The notes: generated by a model from the sequence alone, not told the origin. Counted from the first letter of the stretch, positions 49,883-61,661 are shown. The stretch: DNA of 64,000 nucleotides from Ogataea parapolymorpha DL-1 (GCF_000187245.1 NC_027860.1:186001-250000), one strand, 5' to 3'. Numbers and translations: made by a program.

Positions 49883-52675
49883 ATGTCCAAGCACAAGCTA
49901 ACCAATCCGGATCTGTCCGAAACCTCCTCGCAAACACAGTCGCCCAGTTCAAGGCCCTCCACCCAAGCAAGCAGAGAGTTTGGCAGGGAAATACTCATGA
50001 AGCCCAGCAACTCTGCGCCTCCGAAAATAATTATGCCTGCAGGCTCGGATGGTACGGATGGCTCGTCCGGAGTTGTTCTGCAGAAGAAGCGCCGTGTTGT
50101 TCGTGCATGTGACCGTTGTCGAAAACTGAAAATCAAATGTTCAGGTGATCAGCCCTGTATCCATTGCACGGTTTATAGCTACGAATGCACGTACGACCAG
50201 CCGAGCAGGACTAAGAAGAAGGCCGCCGCCAGCAGCGTGGGGCCCCATTCAGGCACGGTGGCGAGCTCGCAACACTCCAGCCTGCCTGCCAATAATGTGG
50301 AGATGATGGCCAGATTGACCGACAGACTCAAATTGTACGACGACATCTTGCACAGACTGTTGCCCGATATCAAACTGACCGACTTGAACGACAACCCGAA
50401 GCCTATCAACCCGATGAAGTTGCTCACGGCGATGAACAGGTTGCGCGAAAAGTCGTGCGACGACTCCAAATCGTCGAGCAAAGCAATCGCAGAGGAGTAC
50501 GAAAGCCTGCCCGATGTGCCTGTGCCGCCGGTGCCCAACGTGTCGAAGCCGGCGCCGCCGGTAACGGCTGTCAAGGCGCACGAGTCGCCGTCCGAACGGT
50601 CGCAGTTCTGCGGCCCCCACCAGGGCATCGACGGGTCGTACGAATCCAGCATGGGCAAGGAGATCAAGATCATTCTCCCGTCTCGCGAGGTGGCCCTGCG
50701 GCTCATCACCAAGACTTGGGAGAACGCGTGTGTTCTGTTCCGGTTCTACCATAGGCCAGCGTTCATTGAGGACCTAAACGAGCTGTACGACACAGATCCG
50801 GGCCAGTATACCAACAAGCAGCAACGGTTCCTGCCGCTGGTGTACTCTGTGATGGCCTGCGGAGCGTTGTTCCTGAAGAGCGACGAGCAGACCAACGGGT
50901 CGAAAAATGGCGAGCCAAGCCCCGAAACCGAGTTTTTCGAAGACGAAGGCTACCGCTACTTCATTGCTGCGCGAAAACTGATCGACATCACCGACACGCG
51001 AGACACGTACGGCATCCAGACGATTGTGATGCTTATAATCTTTTTGCAGTGCTCGGCTAGACTGTCCACATGCTACGCGTACATCGGTATAGCGCTGAGA
51101 GCTGCCCTGCGAGAAGGCCTACATCGGAAACTGGACTATCCTTTCAATCCGATCGAGCTGGAAATCAGGAAACGGCTTTTCTGGACCATCTACAAAATGG
51201 ACATCTATGTGAACACGATGCTGGGATTGCCCCGGACAATCAGCGAGGACGATTTCGACCAGGACATGCCAATCGAGCTGGACGACGAAAATATCACCGT
51301 TGATGGCTATCGGTTCGAGAAACAGGGCGACCGTCTTTCCAGTTCGGGAATAGCCAACGCGCACACTCAACTGATCTTCATCATGAAGAAGATAGTCACC
51401 AAATTGTACCCCATCAAGCCACGCAAGGTGGAAAACGGACGGCGGCCGGACCTCATGACACACGATATTGTCTACCAGCTGGAGATTGACCTGCAGGACT
51501 GGATGAATAGTCTTCCCTTGGAACTCAAGCCGGGAGTCGAGCCTTCCAGCCAGTACCTGAAGGCCAACCGATTGCTTCACATTTCATACTTGCACGTCAA
51601 AATCATTCTGTACAGGCCGTTCATCCACTACCTCTCGTCAGACCATGTGAACAGACCAACGTCCTCGAACGACCTCAGATGTATTGAAAAAGCAAAGAAT
51701 TGCATCAATGTCGCCAGAATTGTCGTCAAGCTCGCCGAGGACATGATCAACAAGAACATGCTAAGCGGATCGTACTGGTTTTCCATCTACACAATATTTT
51801 TCTCTGTCGCATGCCTGGTTTACTACGTCCACTTTGCGCCGCCAATCACTCCCAACGGAGACTTTGACCCAGAATACATCGCCATCAAGAGAGACGCAGA
51901 GAGCGGCAAACGCGTGCTGGATATTCTCAAGGACAGCAGCATGGCGGCCAGAAGAACCTACAACATCCTCAACGCGCTGTTCGAGGAACTCAACCGCAAG
52001 ACGGCGAATGCCACCATCAACCATGAGCCGCCTAATTCGCAGTTCCTCACACCACAGGTCGGCAAGTCGCAGTTCGAGCGTGACCAGAAAAAAGACCCGA
52101 TGTTTATTCCTCTGCCTCCGTCCAACGTGAGACCTGCAGAGCACGTGCAGCAGCCGTTCAATGGGTACTCCAAGATGGAAAATTCCGAGATCGACAACAT
52201 CGTCAATGGGGTCAACTTCATCGACGGAGTGTCCACAGGCATCAACCTGAATATCTCATCAGACAACAGAAACTCCGACCTGGAAGTCGACCCTACACCG
52301 TCTTCCATGTCGCCTCCAGATCAGTCAAAGTACAAGTACGTGCCGGGACCGATGGACCAGCTCGACATGAAGATATTCGGCCGGTTCCTGCCTCCATACA
52401 TGCTGAACTCGAACCAGCAGTCTGCAGACACCACGCCGGAGCCAGAGCCGTACCCAGACCAGTACCAGGAGCCAGAGCCAGAGCAGCCAGGCAACGATCT
52501 TTTTGGATCCATTCCGTCTGGACTTTCCACAGTGTCTCAGTCCCAGCATTCTAATAAGGGCTTCAACGGCATGCCACCAAACTACCAAGGATATCCAAAA
52601 CGTTACGACTTTGAGGACATCTTCTACAGCGACTGGTCTACTGCACCTCCCGGCGATTTCAACCGAAAATCCTAA
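49883..52675 (+). CDS. Zn2Cys6 transcription factor, Asg1/Ctf1-like
   Basis: The 930-aa product has the fungal zinc cluster RACDRCRKLKIKCSGDQPCIHC followed by ECTY at about residues 74-104, all six cysteines present. A fungal_trans middle-homology region runs from about 270 to 560 (with QTIVMLIIFLQ, RLFWTIYKMDIYVNTMLGLP). The C-terminal third is Pro/Glu/Gln/Asn-rich (a PEPEPYPDQYQEPEPEQ run), likely activating. The short wording CIHCTVYSYECTY after the cluster is like the Asg1/CTF1/FarA regulators of stress and fatty-acid genes, but I am not sure which, so no symbol is given. It converges on AZF1 at 102 bp. Confidence 0.85.
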   Translation: MSKHKLTNPDLSETSSQTQSPSSRPSTQASREFGREILMKPSNSAPPKIIMPAGSDGTDGSSGVVLQKKRRVVRACDRCRKLKIKCSGDQPCIHCTVYSYECTYDQPSRTKKKAAASSVGPHSGTVASSQHSSLPANNVEMMARLTDRLKLYDDILHRLLPDIKLTDLNDNPKPINPMKLLTAMNRLREKSCDDSKSSSKAIAEEYESLPDVPVPPVPNVSKPAPPVTAVKAHESPSERSQFCGPHQGIDGSYESSMGKEIKIILPSREVALRLITKTWENACVLFRFYHRPAFIEDLNELYDTDPGQYTNKQQRFLPLVYSVMACGALFLKSDEQTNGSKNGEPSPETEFFEDEGYRYFIAARKLIDITDTRDTYGIQTIVMLIIFLQCSARLSTCYAYIGIALRAALREGLHRKLDYPFNPIELEIRKRLFWTIYKMDIYVNTMLGLPRTISEDDFDQDMPIELDDENITVDGYRFEKQGDRLSSSGIANAHTQLIFIMKKIVTKLYPIKPRKVENGRRPDLMTHDIVYQLEIDLQDWMNSLPLELKPGVEPSSQYLKANRLLHISYLHVKIILYRPFIHYLSSDHVNRPTSSNDLRCIEKAKNCINVARIVVKLAEDMINKNMLSGSYWFSIYTIFFSVACLVYYVHFAPPITPNGDFDPEYIAIKRDAESGKRVLDILKDSSMAARRTYNILNALFEELNRKTANATINHEPPNSQFLTPQVGKSQFERDQKKDPMFIPLPPSNVRPAEHVQQPFNGYSKMENSEIDNIVNGVNFIDGVSTGINLNISSDNRNSDLEVDPTPSSMSPPDQSKYKYVPGPMDQLDMKIFGRFLPPYMLNSNQQSADTTPEPEPYPDQYQEPEPEQPGNDLFGSIPSGLSTVSQSQHSNKGFNGMPPNYQGYPKRYDFEDIFYSDWSTAPPGDFNRKS

Positions 52676-52777
52676 TATTGACTAGGTAATCTACCTAACT
52701 AGCTTGCCAATCAAATCCTATACTACAATACAAAAACACTCTATGTGTGACCATCCGCCAATATCCCATGACATTGC

Positions 52778-54682
52778 CTAAATTCCTTGTGTTCCCTGCA
52801 GCGACTCCGAGTTCTTGACGCCTCTGCCCCTGCCACGGATGCCTCTGTTGAGATTTTTGTATAAATCTGCGAAATACAACAGCAGGTCTCTTTCGTTGGG
52901 TGGAAGCGCATCGATCGAGTTTCCCGAGGACGAGATGTGCGCCAGTTTGTTAGTCAGCTCATTCAGCGTTTTCATGTGGAACCTGTTCTGGTGCGCCTTG
53001 AGGTTACCGAGCTGGGTGAAACTCTTGTTGCAGTTGTCGAACTTGCACACAAAAGGCCGCAGATTGTTGTGAGTCAGCATGTGTGCCTGTAGATTCCCCT
53101 TTCTCGAGAACGACTTGTCGCAGACCTCGCATTTGAACGGTTTTTCTCCCGTGTGCAGCCGTAGATGCGTCCTCAAATTTCCTCCCTGCGTAAACCGCTT
53201 GTGGCAGAAAGAGCACTCGTATGGCTTCAGTCCGATGTGCGACCGAATGTGCACCTCCAGATGAGTCGACTGCGTGAACTTCTTGTAGCAGTACTGGCAC
53301 TGGTGCTGTTTGTGGCCCCTTATGTTAGGCTTTTCCACTCCGCCCACCAGTTCCACCGGGTTCGGCAACACCGAGTTGTTTGTGGCCCGTGGCCCGACCT
53401 CCTCCAAGATCGTGCCGTCCTCGGCCTGTCTGATGTCCCCGGTTAATCCCTTCTTGCGCGCCTGGATAACCAGCATCAATTGGTCCACCTTCGTGGCCCC
53501 GATCAGCGGCCGTCCGTCTTCTGTGTGCAGGGCCTGGTTTGCAGGAACAAGATTGCCCATGCTGCCGTACTCTGGCTTCATCTGGGGAGCCACCGGCACC
53601 AGGTTCGCCGAGGGCTGGATGTGTGCTTTCTTGCTAGCAGGCGACATCGCGCTGTCCATCGACACGCCCGTATTTGGTGACTCTGTAGGATAAGTATCCG
53701 GCCGCTTTCTTGCCGTGGCGTCGTCGCCGTCTTTCTTGACCTCCTCAGGCGGGACAGACTGGCCAACGTGCTGGGATTTCTGGAAACCCTGCGCGCCGCC
53801 CTTTGTAGGGTCTGTAACCATGCGGGTCGGTATTGGAAGCACCGGCGCGCTCGAGTACATGCTGCCAGGCCTTGAGTGTCCAGGCTGGTAATGTTGCTGG
53901 CCCTGTGGCTGCTGCTGCTGCTGCTGGTCCTGATAAGGAATACTATCCAACAGATCGCTGTTCTGGTCGAATATCTTGTTCACACTGTCCCGTTTGAGAA
54001 AGCTGTCCACGTCCCCAACAGGAATATCGCTGTTGGGCTGGCTGATCGACGGGAATCGCCTGAAAAAGTGGCTGTTGCTTCTGGAGGCCGTGCCTGCTTG
54101 CGGAAGCTGGTACTGGGCCTGGTGCGACGCAAGCTGTGCCTGCTGTTGCTGTTGTTGCTGCTGCTGTGGAGTCATGAACGGCTCCAGCTGCTCACTCGGC
54201 CGTCTGCCGTAGACGTTGTCGGCGGAGCCAGGATTGATGGCCCGCTCGGACGAATAGGGCTGCATGAAGTTCTGCATCGAGCCGTTGTGACTTCCCGGAG
54301 GATACGCAAACGAGTATTCCCGCTGAATGTCGCTGTACGGGAAGCCCTCCGGCGGCTGTTGCTGGGAGGCCGCGCTGAAACTGCCCGGTGGGGCATTCGA
54401 GTCGAACGAGAACCGGGGGAAGAAAATGCTGTCCTGGCGGGGAAACAAGCCTGAAATCGAGTTGTTGTGCATTTGCTCAGCCCCAACGGTCGGATTAGTG
54501 GGTTGGTAATAATCGTTGGGCACGCCAGACGAGCCCGTCAGCAGGGAGTCCCGTCTATTGGCAAAATTGAAGGAGGCCTCATCGGGCGCAGGGTTGTGCT
54601 TGCTGCCGGTCTTGCCATTTAAAGAGTCTGTCTGGGTGCCGTGTCCAGGGTCAGGTTGCTGGGATGAGTAGATCATCGGCAT
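52778..54682 (-). CDS. AZF1: C2H2 zinc-finger transcription factor Azf1-like
   Basis: The 634-aa product carries four tandem C2H2 fingers at about residues 459-575. Blocks include HQCQYCYKKF, STHLEVHIRSHIG, GGNLRTHLRLHTGEKPF, SRKGNLQAHMLTHNN and CKFDNCNKSFTQLGNLKAH. The tail reads LLLYFADLYKNLNRGIRGRG. Finger order, the HTGEKPF linkers and the tail match S. cerevisiae Azf1, which activates CLN3 on glucose and cell-wall genes on other carbon sources. The N-terminal half is disordered with two poly-Gln tracts (about 180-200 and 255-275). A palindrome ATTTTACGTAAAAT lies 46 bp upstream of the ATG. Confidence 0.92.
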   Translation of the reverse strand: MPMIYSSQQPDPGHGTQTDSLNGKTGSKHNPAPDEASFNFANRRDSLLTGSSGVPNDYYQPTNPTVGAEQMHNNSISGLFPRQDSIFFPRFSFDSNAPPGSFSAASQQQPPEGFPYSDIQREYSFAYPPGSHNGSMQNFMQPYSSERAINPGSADNVYGRRPSEQLEPFMTPQQQQQQQQQAQLASHQAQYQLPQAGTASRSNSHFFRRFPSISQPNSDIPVGDVDSFLKRDSVNKIFDQNSDLLDSIPYQDQQQQQQPQGQQHYQPGHSRPGSMYSSAPVLPIPTRMVTDPTKGGAQGFQKSQHVGQSVPPEEVKKDGDDATARKRPDTYPTESPNTGVSMDSAMSPASKKAHIQPSANLVPVAPQMKPEYGSMGNLVPANQALHTEDGRPLIGATKVDQLMLVIQARKKGLTGDIRQAEDGTILEEVGPRATNNSVLPNPVELVGGVEKPNIRGHKQHQCQYCYKKFTQSTHLEVHIRSHIGLKPYECSFCHKRFTQGGNLRTHLRLHTGEKPFKCEVCDKSFSRKGNLQAHMLTHNNLRPFVCKFDNCNKSFTQLGNLKAHQNRFHMKTLNELTNKLAHISSSGNSIDALPPNERDLLLYFADLYKNLNRGIRGRGRGVKNSESLQGTQGI

Positions 54683-54992
54683 AAACAGGGACCCTTTGCT
54701 AGTATCAGTAATTCTTGCACAAAGCCAATTTTACGTAAAATGTTTTGTTTTGGCTTGCAGGAGCAAGTTTAGGGTGATGAGATAAGCGATTACTAAGGTA
54801 CAGCCAACGGTGGCGGGCTGGGAACGGTTGGCGTTATGGGGACAACAGGGCACTGGTTCAATTGGCTCAGCGGGGGTGTGTCCGGCTGGTGCAGTCTTGT
54901 TGCGTGGCCAGCAGGAGCGTTATTGTGGAACAGTGCCGTAACCCGATCTGTATAATATTTTTTTGGATAAATATTTTTTTCGAATTTTCATC
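54683..54992. other. AZF1 / RPC19 divergent region
   Basis: 310 bp between divergent starts, containing ATTTTACGTAAAAT (54728-54741) and TTACTAA (54790-54796). No coding frame. Confidence 0.5.
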
Positions 54993-55370
54993 ATGTCAGA
55001 CGCACCGATGGAGGACGTGGTAGACGAGACCATGAGCCAGGACGAGGTGGATACCGAGAAAATCAAGTTGCTACCCGGCTCCACGCCCGACGGCACGGCG
55101 GCATCGTTTCAGATCAGCGACGAGGACCATACTTTGGGGAATGCGCTGCGGTACATGATAATGAAGAATCCAGAGGTTGAATTCTGCGGATACTCGATTC
55201 CGCACCCGGCAGAGAGCAAGATGAATATTAGAATTCAGACGTACGGCGGCATGAGCGCTGTTGAGGCGCTGCACAAGGGGCTGGACGATCTGGTGGATCT
55301 TTGCACCCATGTGGAGGACGTTTTTGGGGAAAAAATCAGTTCCAGAGACTACGGCACCGAGGAGCCATGA
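54993..55370 (+). CDS. RPC19: RNA polymerase I and III subunit AC19
   Basis: AC19 pairs with AC40 in Pol I and Pol III, the counterpart of Rpb11/Rpb3. The 125-aa product (yeast 142) begins MSDAPMEDVVDE at the ATG at 54993; the open frame upstream starts from a TTG. The Rpb11-type dimerisation domain is visible: TAASFQISDEDHTLGNALRY, MIMKNPEVEFCGYSIPHP and MNIRIQTYGGMSAVEAL, ending in a helix with HVEDVFGEKI. It is divergent from AZF1. Confidence 0.94.
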   Translation: MSDAPMEDVVDETMSQDEVDTEKIKLLPGSTPDGTAASFQISDEDHTLGNALRYMIMKNPEVEFCGYSIPHPAESKMNIRIQTYGGMSAVEALHKGLDDLVDLCTHVEDVFGEKISSRDYGTEEP

Positions 55371-55525
55371 GGAGGTGATTTTGGAGGCTACATGGTGAAT
55401 TAGAGGCCAAACTTGTATTTTTAACGATGACTTAGATATGGTAGCTGTTATTTCTTTTCCAGCTCCGGGTAAGTAAAATTTTTTTACAATAAGAAATAAT
55501 TTTTTTATCAAATTTTTTTATCTAA

Positions 55526-57251
<1,726 letters not shown>

Positions 57252-57274
57252 TAGATTATAGATCCGTTATACAG

Positions 57275-58165
57275 TTATTCGTTATTTTGAGACAGTAGTT
57301 TTGCGTCTTTTGGTTCATCTAGTTGTTCTGACTGCTCTGGCTGTTCTAGCTGTTCTGTCTGTTTGTTCTTCGGCTGCGCCACGCGCGGAATGTTGGACGC
57401 CAGGTACATGGTATTGGTGAGCACCTGGAGTTTGATCCAGGGGTGGTTTTCGAACCAGTATTTTTCCACCACGTCTGGGTCGGTGAGGTCCTCGTCCGTG
57501 TGGAACGCACCAATGATCGAGCTGACCTCGTCCTTGCTGATGGCGTGTTTAGGCGCCGGCTGGTCGATCACTCGCTGCACACGCGAGCCCAGTGTGGCTG
57601 CGTCTCTGAGCGACTCGGCATATTTCTCGTGATACTGGTTGAACTTGGCCATAATTTTGGACCGCATCACCTTCTCGACGTCAGCACGCGTCAGATACTG
57701 CATCCAGATCAGGTCAAAGTATTGCGAGATGGTCATGGGCATGTAGTTTTTCGGGCCCAGCCAGTACGTGCTCTCCTCGCCGTCCTGCATGGCCTTGTCT
57801 CTTGCAAGACAGGTTTCCACGTAGAGCGGGTTTTCGTACGGCCTCCACGCATAGCTGAGCTCGTGTGAGCCGCCGAGAAAGAAGGCAGACCCGAGCACTA
57901 TGCGGGCGAGTGACGACGAGTAGCGACGGAAAGCAGGCAGGCCTCTGAGCCGGGGGATGCGCATGATCAGCGCGGCGCCGACGTACGACTGCGCAAAGCC
58001 CATGAGCGCGCGCAGCGTGGTGCAGTCGTGCGCGGGCGCCAGCGGGCCCCACAGCGGCAAATTGGGCAGGGCGTATCGAAAACACTGTTTTTCGACTTTG
58101 TCCAGCAAGGTGTCGTTTTTGTCATGCAGCTTGCGGAATTCCCAAAACTCCACGTCTGTATTCAT
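57275..58165 (-). CDS. Unrecognised conserved-looking membrane-associated protein, 296 aa
   Basis: I do not recognise this product. The start MNTDVEFWEFRKL is the ATG at 58165; the earlier frame starts from TTG. There are hydrophobic segments at about 70-90 and 95-120 (YVGAALIMRIPRLRGL, RIVLGSAFFLGGSHELSYAW), then a charged helical half with WLGPKNYMPMTISQYFDLIW and KYWFENHPWIKLQVLTNT. The C-terminus is Gln/Glu-rich (repeats of QLEQPEQ). A mitochondrial or ER membrane protein is plausible but not shown. Long clean coding and good start context support a real gene. Confidence 0.75.
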   Translation of the reverse strand: MNTDVEFWEFRKLHDKNDTLLDKVEKQCFRYALPNLPLWGPLAPAHDCTTLRALMGFAQSYVGAALIMRIPRLRGLPAFRRYSSSLARIVLGSAFFLGGSHELSYAWRPYENPLYVETCLARDKAMQDGEESTYWLGPKNYMPMTISQYFDLIWMQYLTRADVEKVMRSKIMAKFNQYHEKYAESLRDAATLGSRVQRVIDQPAPKHAISKDEVSSIIGAFHTDEDLTDPDVVEKYWFENHPWIKLQVLTNTMYLASNIPRVAQPKNKQTEQLEQPEQSEQLDEPKDAKLLSQNNE

Positions 58166-58349
58166 TGCAATTGGATGGGAGGGAAGAATTAAAGGGTGTG
58201 AGGCAATGGTATAAATAACACAGTGGTTCAAGAAATGATTTAATTTAAATGATTTATTTCGAACAATTATTTATTTCAAATGATTTAATTTTTGGCCCGG
58301 GGCATTTATTTACCTTCTGATTTATTGAATCTGTTTGGAATATAGTCAT

Positions 58350-59498
58350 CTATTTAGAAGTGTCAAGGACGTATCTGCCCAAGATCTTGCCCTCCTCCAT
58401 CTTCTTGAAGACCTCTGGCAGCTCGGAAAGACCAGCAATCTGGAATGGAGACTTGACAAGGCCTCTGGTGAAGAAGTCCACGGCCTCGGCAGTGTCTTGT
58501 CTGTTACCAACGTAAGATCCCTTGATCTGGATGGACTTGACGACGTGCTCAAAGACAGGAGACTCGCAAACAGCGCCGGCTGGAAGACCGACCAGAACAA
58601 CCTTACCGAGGGTTCTCACGTATTGACAAGACTGGGAGATAGCAGCTGGAGAGACAGAAACGTTGATGACACCGTGTGGACCGCCGTTGGTGATCTTCTG
58701 GATGGCAGACACAATGTCCTTCTCCTTGGTGAAGTCGACGTAGAATTCGGCACCGAGCTTCTTGATGAACTCGCCCTTTTGCTCACCACCGTCAATACCC
58801 AGAACTCTCAGGCCCATGGCGACAGCGTATTGAACGGCAAGAGAACCCAATCCACCGGCGGCACCGGAAATGGCAACGATCTGTCCTGGACGCAGAGCAG
58901 CAGTCTTCAAGGCCTTGTAAACAGTGACACCAGCACACAAAATAGGAGCAACAGCAGCGAGGTCAGTTCCAGGAGGCAGCTTAGCGGCCTGGACAGCGTC
59001 AGCAGTGGCGTATTGTTGGAAAGAACCGTCGTGCGTGTAACCGGACAGGTCAGCGTCTGGACAGTTTGGTTCGGCACCCTGTTGACAGAACTCACAACCC
59101 ATACACGAGCCGTTCAGCCACTTGATACCGGCCAAGTCGCCGATCTCGAAGTTTTTAACGTTCTCACCCTTGGCAACGACAACACCGGCACCCTCGTGAC
59201 CACCCACAAGTGGGAGTTTGACAGGCAGTGGCCAGTCACCCTTCCAGGCGTGCAAGTCAGTGTGGCACACACCAGAGTACTTGACGTGGACCAAAATCTC
59301 GTTAGGCTTTGGCTTTGGAACAGGGATCTCCTTGTACTCAATTGGACCACCGTTGGTTTCAAAAACACATCCCATCTGGGTCTTTGGGATGGTTGGAGCA
59401 GAGGCAGTAGAGTGTCTGAAGACCTGCTGGACAACAGCGGGCTTGGCTAGCCGAGCAAATTGGTTTCTCAAAGCAGCAACTCTCGAAATAGACATCAT
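58350..59498 (-). CDS. ADH3: Mitochondrial alcohol dehydrogenase
   Basis: This zinc-dependent, NAD-linked alcohol dehydrogenase interconverts ethanol and acetaldehyde. The product is 382 aa with a presequence ([20 protein letters not shown], basic and without acidic residues) before the cytosolic-type ADH body, as in yeast Adh3. Catalytic zinc ligands are in [15 protein letters not shown] and GGHEGAG; structural zinc cysteines are in [19 protein letters not shown]; the NAD fold is [14 protein letters not shown]. Strong codon bias indicates high expression. The start is ATG-ATG at 59498/59495. Confidence 0.94.
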   Translation of the reverse strand: MMSISRVAALRNQFARLAKPAVVQQVFRHSTASAPTIPKTQMGCVFETNGGPIEYKEIPVPKPKPNEILVHVKYSGVCHTDLHAWKGDWPLPVKLPLVGGHEGAGVVVAKGENVKNFEIGDLAGIKWLNGSCMGCEFCQQGAEPNCPDADLSGYTHDGSFQQYATADAVQAAKLPPGTDLAAVAPILCAGVTVYKALKTAALRPGQIVAISGAAGGLGSLAVQYAVAMGLRVLGIDGGEQKGEFIKKLGAEFYVDFTKEKDIVSAIQKITNGGPHGVINVSVSPAAISQSCQYVRTLGKVVLVGLPAGAVCESPVFEHVVKSIQIKGSYVGNRQDTAEAVDFFTRGLVKSPFQIAGLSELPEVFKKMEEGKILGRYVLDTSK

Positions 59499-60117
59499 GG
59501 TTGGCGCTGTTTTTGCAAACGAGATGGATTTCCAGCGATATAAATTCCTGAGAAGTGGACGTCGATATACGTCTGCGGCATATCCAGACACCCAATCACA
59601 ACGGGCTAAAAAGTTCCATCCTGCATGAAATACCCCGTTTTAGACACCCCACTCGCTGTACCGACACCCCCGCTGTTTTGCCGGGTCATGATTGGCCGCG
59701 AAAAAATTCCGTGTCTGGACTCCGTCTCCGTTGCCAGTCGTATGCAGCTGGCATCTCCGTGCTCGTCATTGCCCTTGTGCGTTCCGGCGAACGACAGCTC
59801 ATGTAGCTCTGTTCCATCTCTTTCCGGAGTGCGTTCTACAGCCACTAGGGGGTGCGAAAAAAACCCCGTCTCGCAAAATTCGCACACGGCATTAAATCGG
59901 CGGGGGAAAATAGAAAGGGGGGTGTGGTTTTGTAAGTACCCCGGATTCGATACCGCTCATGACACCCTCTCTTTCCGCAACCGGCGCCCCCAGCACCCTA
60001 CACACTACGGCCATCTATTCCGGACAGCTTTGGCAGTCGTGTTTGTATGCTCAATACCATATATTAGTCCCGCTTCCAGGCCTAACCACATAAAAAATAC
60101 GTGCCGCGCTTACGTAA
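59499..60117. other. ADH3 upstream region
   Basis: 619 bp with several CCCC-rich motifs such as ACCCCAC and ACCCCCG, an ATTGG near 59690, and a TTACGTAA (60110-60117) touching the TFS1 stop. A plus-strand frame of 175 codons (59625-60152) looks non-coding (see the rejected list). Confidence 0.5.
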
Positions 60118-60900
60118 TCATTGCTCTTCGTTCTGTGCGTAGAAGAAGTTGACAGCAAGCAATTGAAGCTCGTTTTTCTGGCTCCATTCTTCGGCACCCC
60201 AACCGGGGACACCCGTGCCCCAACAAGGGCGATCTGCTGGAGCTTCCGGCTCAACCCCTGGTTTCTGCTTGTACAGCAGAAACACGTATCTGTGCTTGCC
60301 TGTTTTTGGTGGAGGACCAGGGCCCATGTAGGGGACGAGGTCTTCGCCATTGAGGTTCGACGTGGTCAATTGCTCCTCTATTTGGGATATGTCAACCGAT
60401 TTGTTAGGGTCGAAGTCGTTAAGCTTTATATTCTTCACAACGTAGTGGCAGAACTCTGACCACTTTTCATCGCCCTTTGTTGGTGCGTCTGGATCAGTGA
60501 GCACCAAAGTAAATCTGTCGGAGCTCGAAATCGAAAAGTCCGGGTCAGTGTCTTTTGAAAGGTTGAGTGTAAAGGCGAAGTCCGGTCTGTGTTGAGTGTC
60601 CTTCACCGAAAGAGTGTTTCCCATGGCGACTTCCTTGTCCTGGCCGTAGGAGATGATCAGAAAGCCTTTAGGAGTGAAGGAATCGGAGTGGATCACTGTT
60701 GGGACCACCTCGCTCTTAGTCAGGGCGTCCTTGATGGAGTTGGAGATAGTGACTAGTCTCATTTTATTGTTTATGATAGGACGGCAAAGAGCTGGTCTGT
60801 AGCTTAAAGTTGGTTTAGGAGCAAGATATGAAGAATATCTGAGAGAAACTAGTTTGGTGCTTCGATTAATTAATTGTCCCAGTTTTAATTGGGAGGCCAT
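60118..60900 (-). CDS. TFS1: PEBP-family carboxypeptidase Y inhibitor, Tfs1-like
   Basis: Tfs1 is a phosphatidylethanolamine-binding protein that inhibits vacuolar carboxypeptidase Y and Ira2. The 260-aa frame has the PEBP core from about residue 60: TPKGFLIISYG, VLTDPDAPTKGDEKWSEFCHYVV, EDLVPYMGPGPP, KHRYVFLLYKQ and AVNFFYAQNE. The yeast protein is 219 aa. The extra N-terminus (residues 1-46) is basic, with no Asp/Glu, and resembles a mitochondrial presequence; Met47 would give the short, cytosolic form. Confidence 0.9.
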   Translation of the reverse strand: MASQLKLGQLINRSTKLVSLRYSSYLAPKPTLSYRPALCRPIINNKMRLVTISNSIKDALTKSEVVPTVIHSDSFTPKGFLIISYGQDKEVAMGNTLSVKDTQHRPDFAFTLNLSKDTDPDFSISSSDRFTLVLTDPDAPTKGDEKWSEFCHYVVKNIKLNDFDPNKSVDISQIEEQLTTSNLNGEDLVPYMGPGPPPKTGKHRYVFLLYKQKPGVEPEAPADRPCWGTGVPGWGAEEWSQKNELQLLAVNFFYAQNEEQ

Positions 60901-60954
60901 AGCAATTGAGGGGCAATGGATAAAGATTTTCTTAGAAAATGTTCGATGTAACTA

Positions 60955-61028
60955 AGTATTATTCCAGAGTAATGGGTATTACTCGGTAGATTATTCAGAA
61001 GTATTATTCGATAGTATCATTCGATAGT
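60955..61028. repeat. Reiterated AGTATTATTC motif and hairpin before TFS1
   Basis: AGTATTATTC occurs at 60955-60964 and 61000-61009, with AGTATCATTC at 61013-61022. A 13-bp unit repeats in tandem (61003-61015 and 61016-61028, one mismatch). GAGTAAT-GGGT-ATTACTC (60967-60984) is a perfect 7-bp inverted repeat. All lie 55-128 bp upstream of TFS1. Confidence 0.65.
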
Positions 61029-61141
61029 TCGTTATGCGGTCATCTTTGCTAATTATGTAATGAAGGATATGGCGTTGCGGCCGCCTCAGGGTCAGTGCGC
61101 ACCCCACCTAGAAATTGCCTTTGGGAGCGATCAACCGCACC

Positions 61142-61594
61142 CTATCTCCACTTCTCGTCCTGGATAAATCTGATGAGCGTCGGACTGCCAGTCTGCAGCA
61201 GCGGATGGCCCGCCACGATGTTCAGGAACCGCTCCAGGCCCTGTCTGCGCTCCTCTATGAAGTCGTCGTTGAACCGGTTGTTGTAATTGAGAAGCGACTT
61301 GTCCGGCAGTTTCGGGATAACCACGCGGGTGGTTTCCTGCTGGAGGATCTTGCGGAACGCGTCGAACTCGCTGAACCGCCTGCGCACCCGCGAGTACTTT
61401 TTCTTGAACGCGGGGATGTTGGTACGGCACACGATCTCGTAGTCGGTGTACATATTGGTCGTCTTGTTGCCGTGGGTGACCGGGTTGACCACCTCGAGCT
61501 CCAGGAAGTTCTCCGGCTCGCCGTAGAGCTCGTCGAACGTCTGTTTGTGTTGTTTTGGGCGCACAGACGAAAACGACTGGAACGGATTGGGCAT
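61142..61594 (-). CDS. SNX3: PX-domain sorting nexin Snx3/Grd19
   Basis: Snx3 retrieves late-Golgi SNAREs and iron transporters from endosomes with retromer. The 150-aa product starts [18 protein letters not shown] at the ATG at 61594. The PX domain fills the rest: [41 protein letters not shown] with the basic phosphoinositide pocket, [25 protein letters not shown] and HPLLQTG. Length equals the family (yeast 162). Its start is 67 bp from the HAP5 start on the other strand. Confidence 0.94.
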   Translation of the reverse strand: MPNPFQSFSSVRPKQHKQTFDELYGEPENFLELEVVNPVTHGNKTTNMYTDYEIVCRTNIPAFKKKYSRVRRRFSEFDAFRKILQQETTRVVIPKLPDKSLLNYNNRFNDDFIEERRQGLERFLNIVAGHPLLQTGSPTLIRFIQDEKWR

Positions 61595-61661
61595 TGAAAC
61601 GGAAATAATTAATTTGAAATAATTGCAAAATATTCCTAAAAACACCCATTCTCACCTCTTG

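Noticed and set aside
59625..60152. 175-codon plus-strand ORF upstream of ADH3
   Set aside because: It uses rare CGN and Cys codons, shows no domain or hydrophobic pattern, and its end overlaps the TFS1 coding region. It is best explained by GC-rich promoter sequence.
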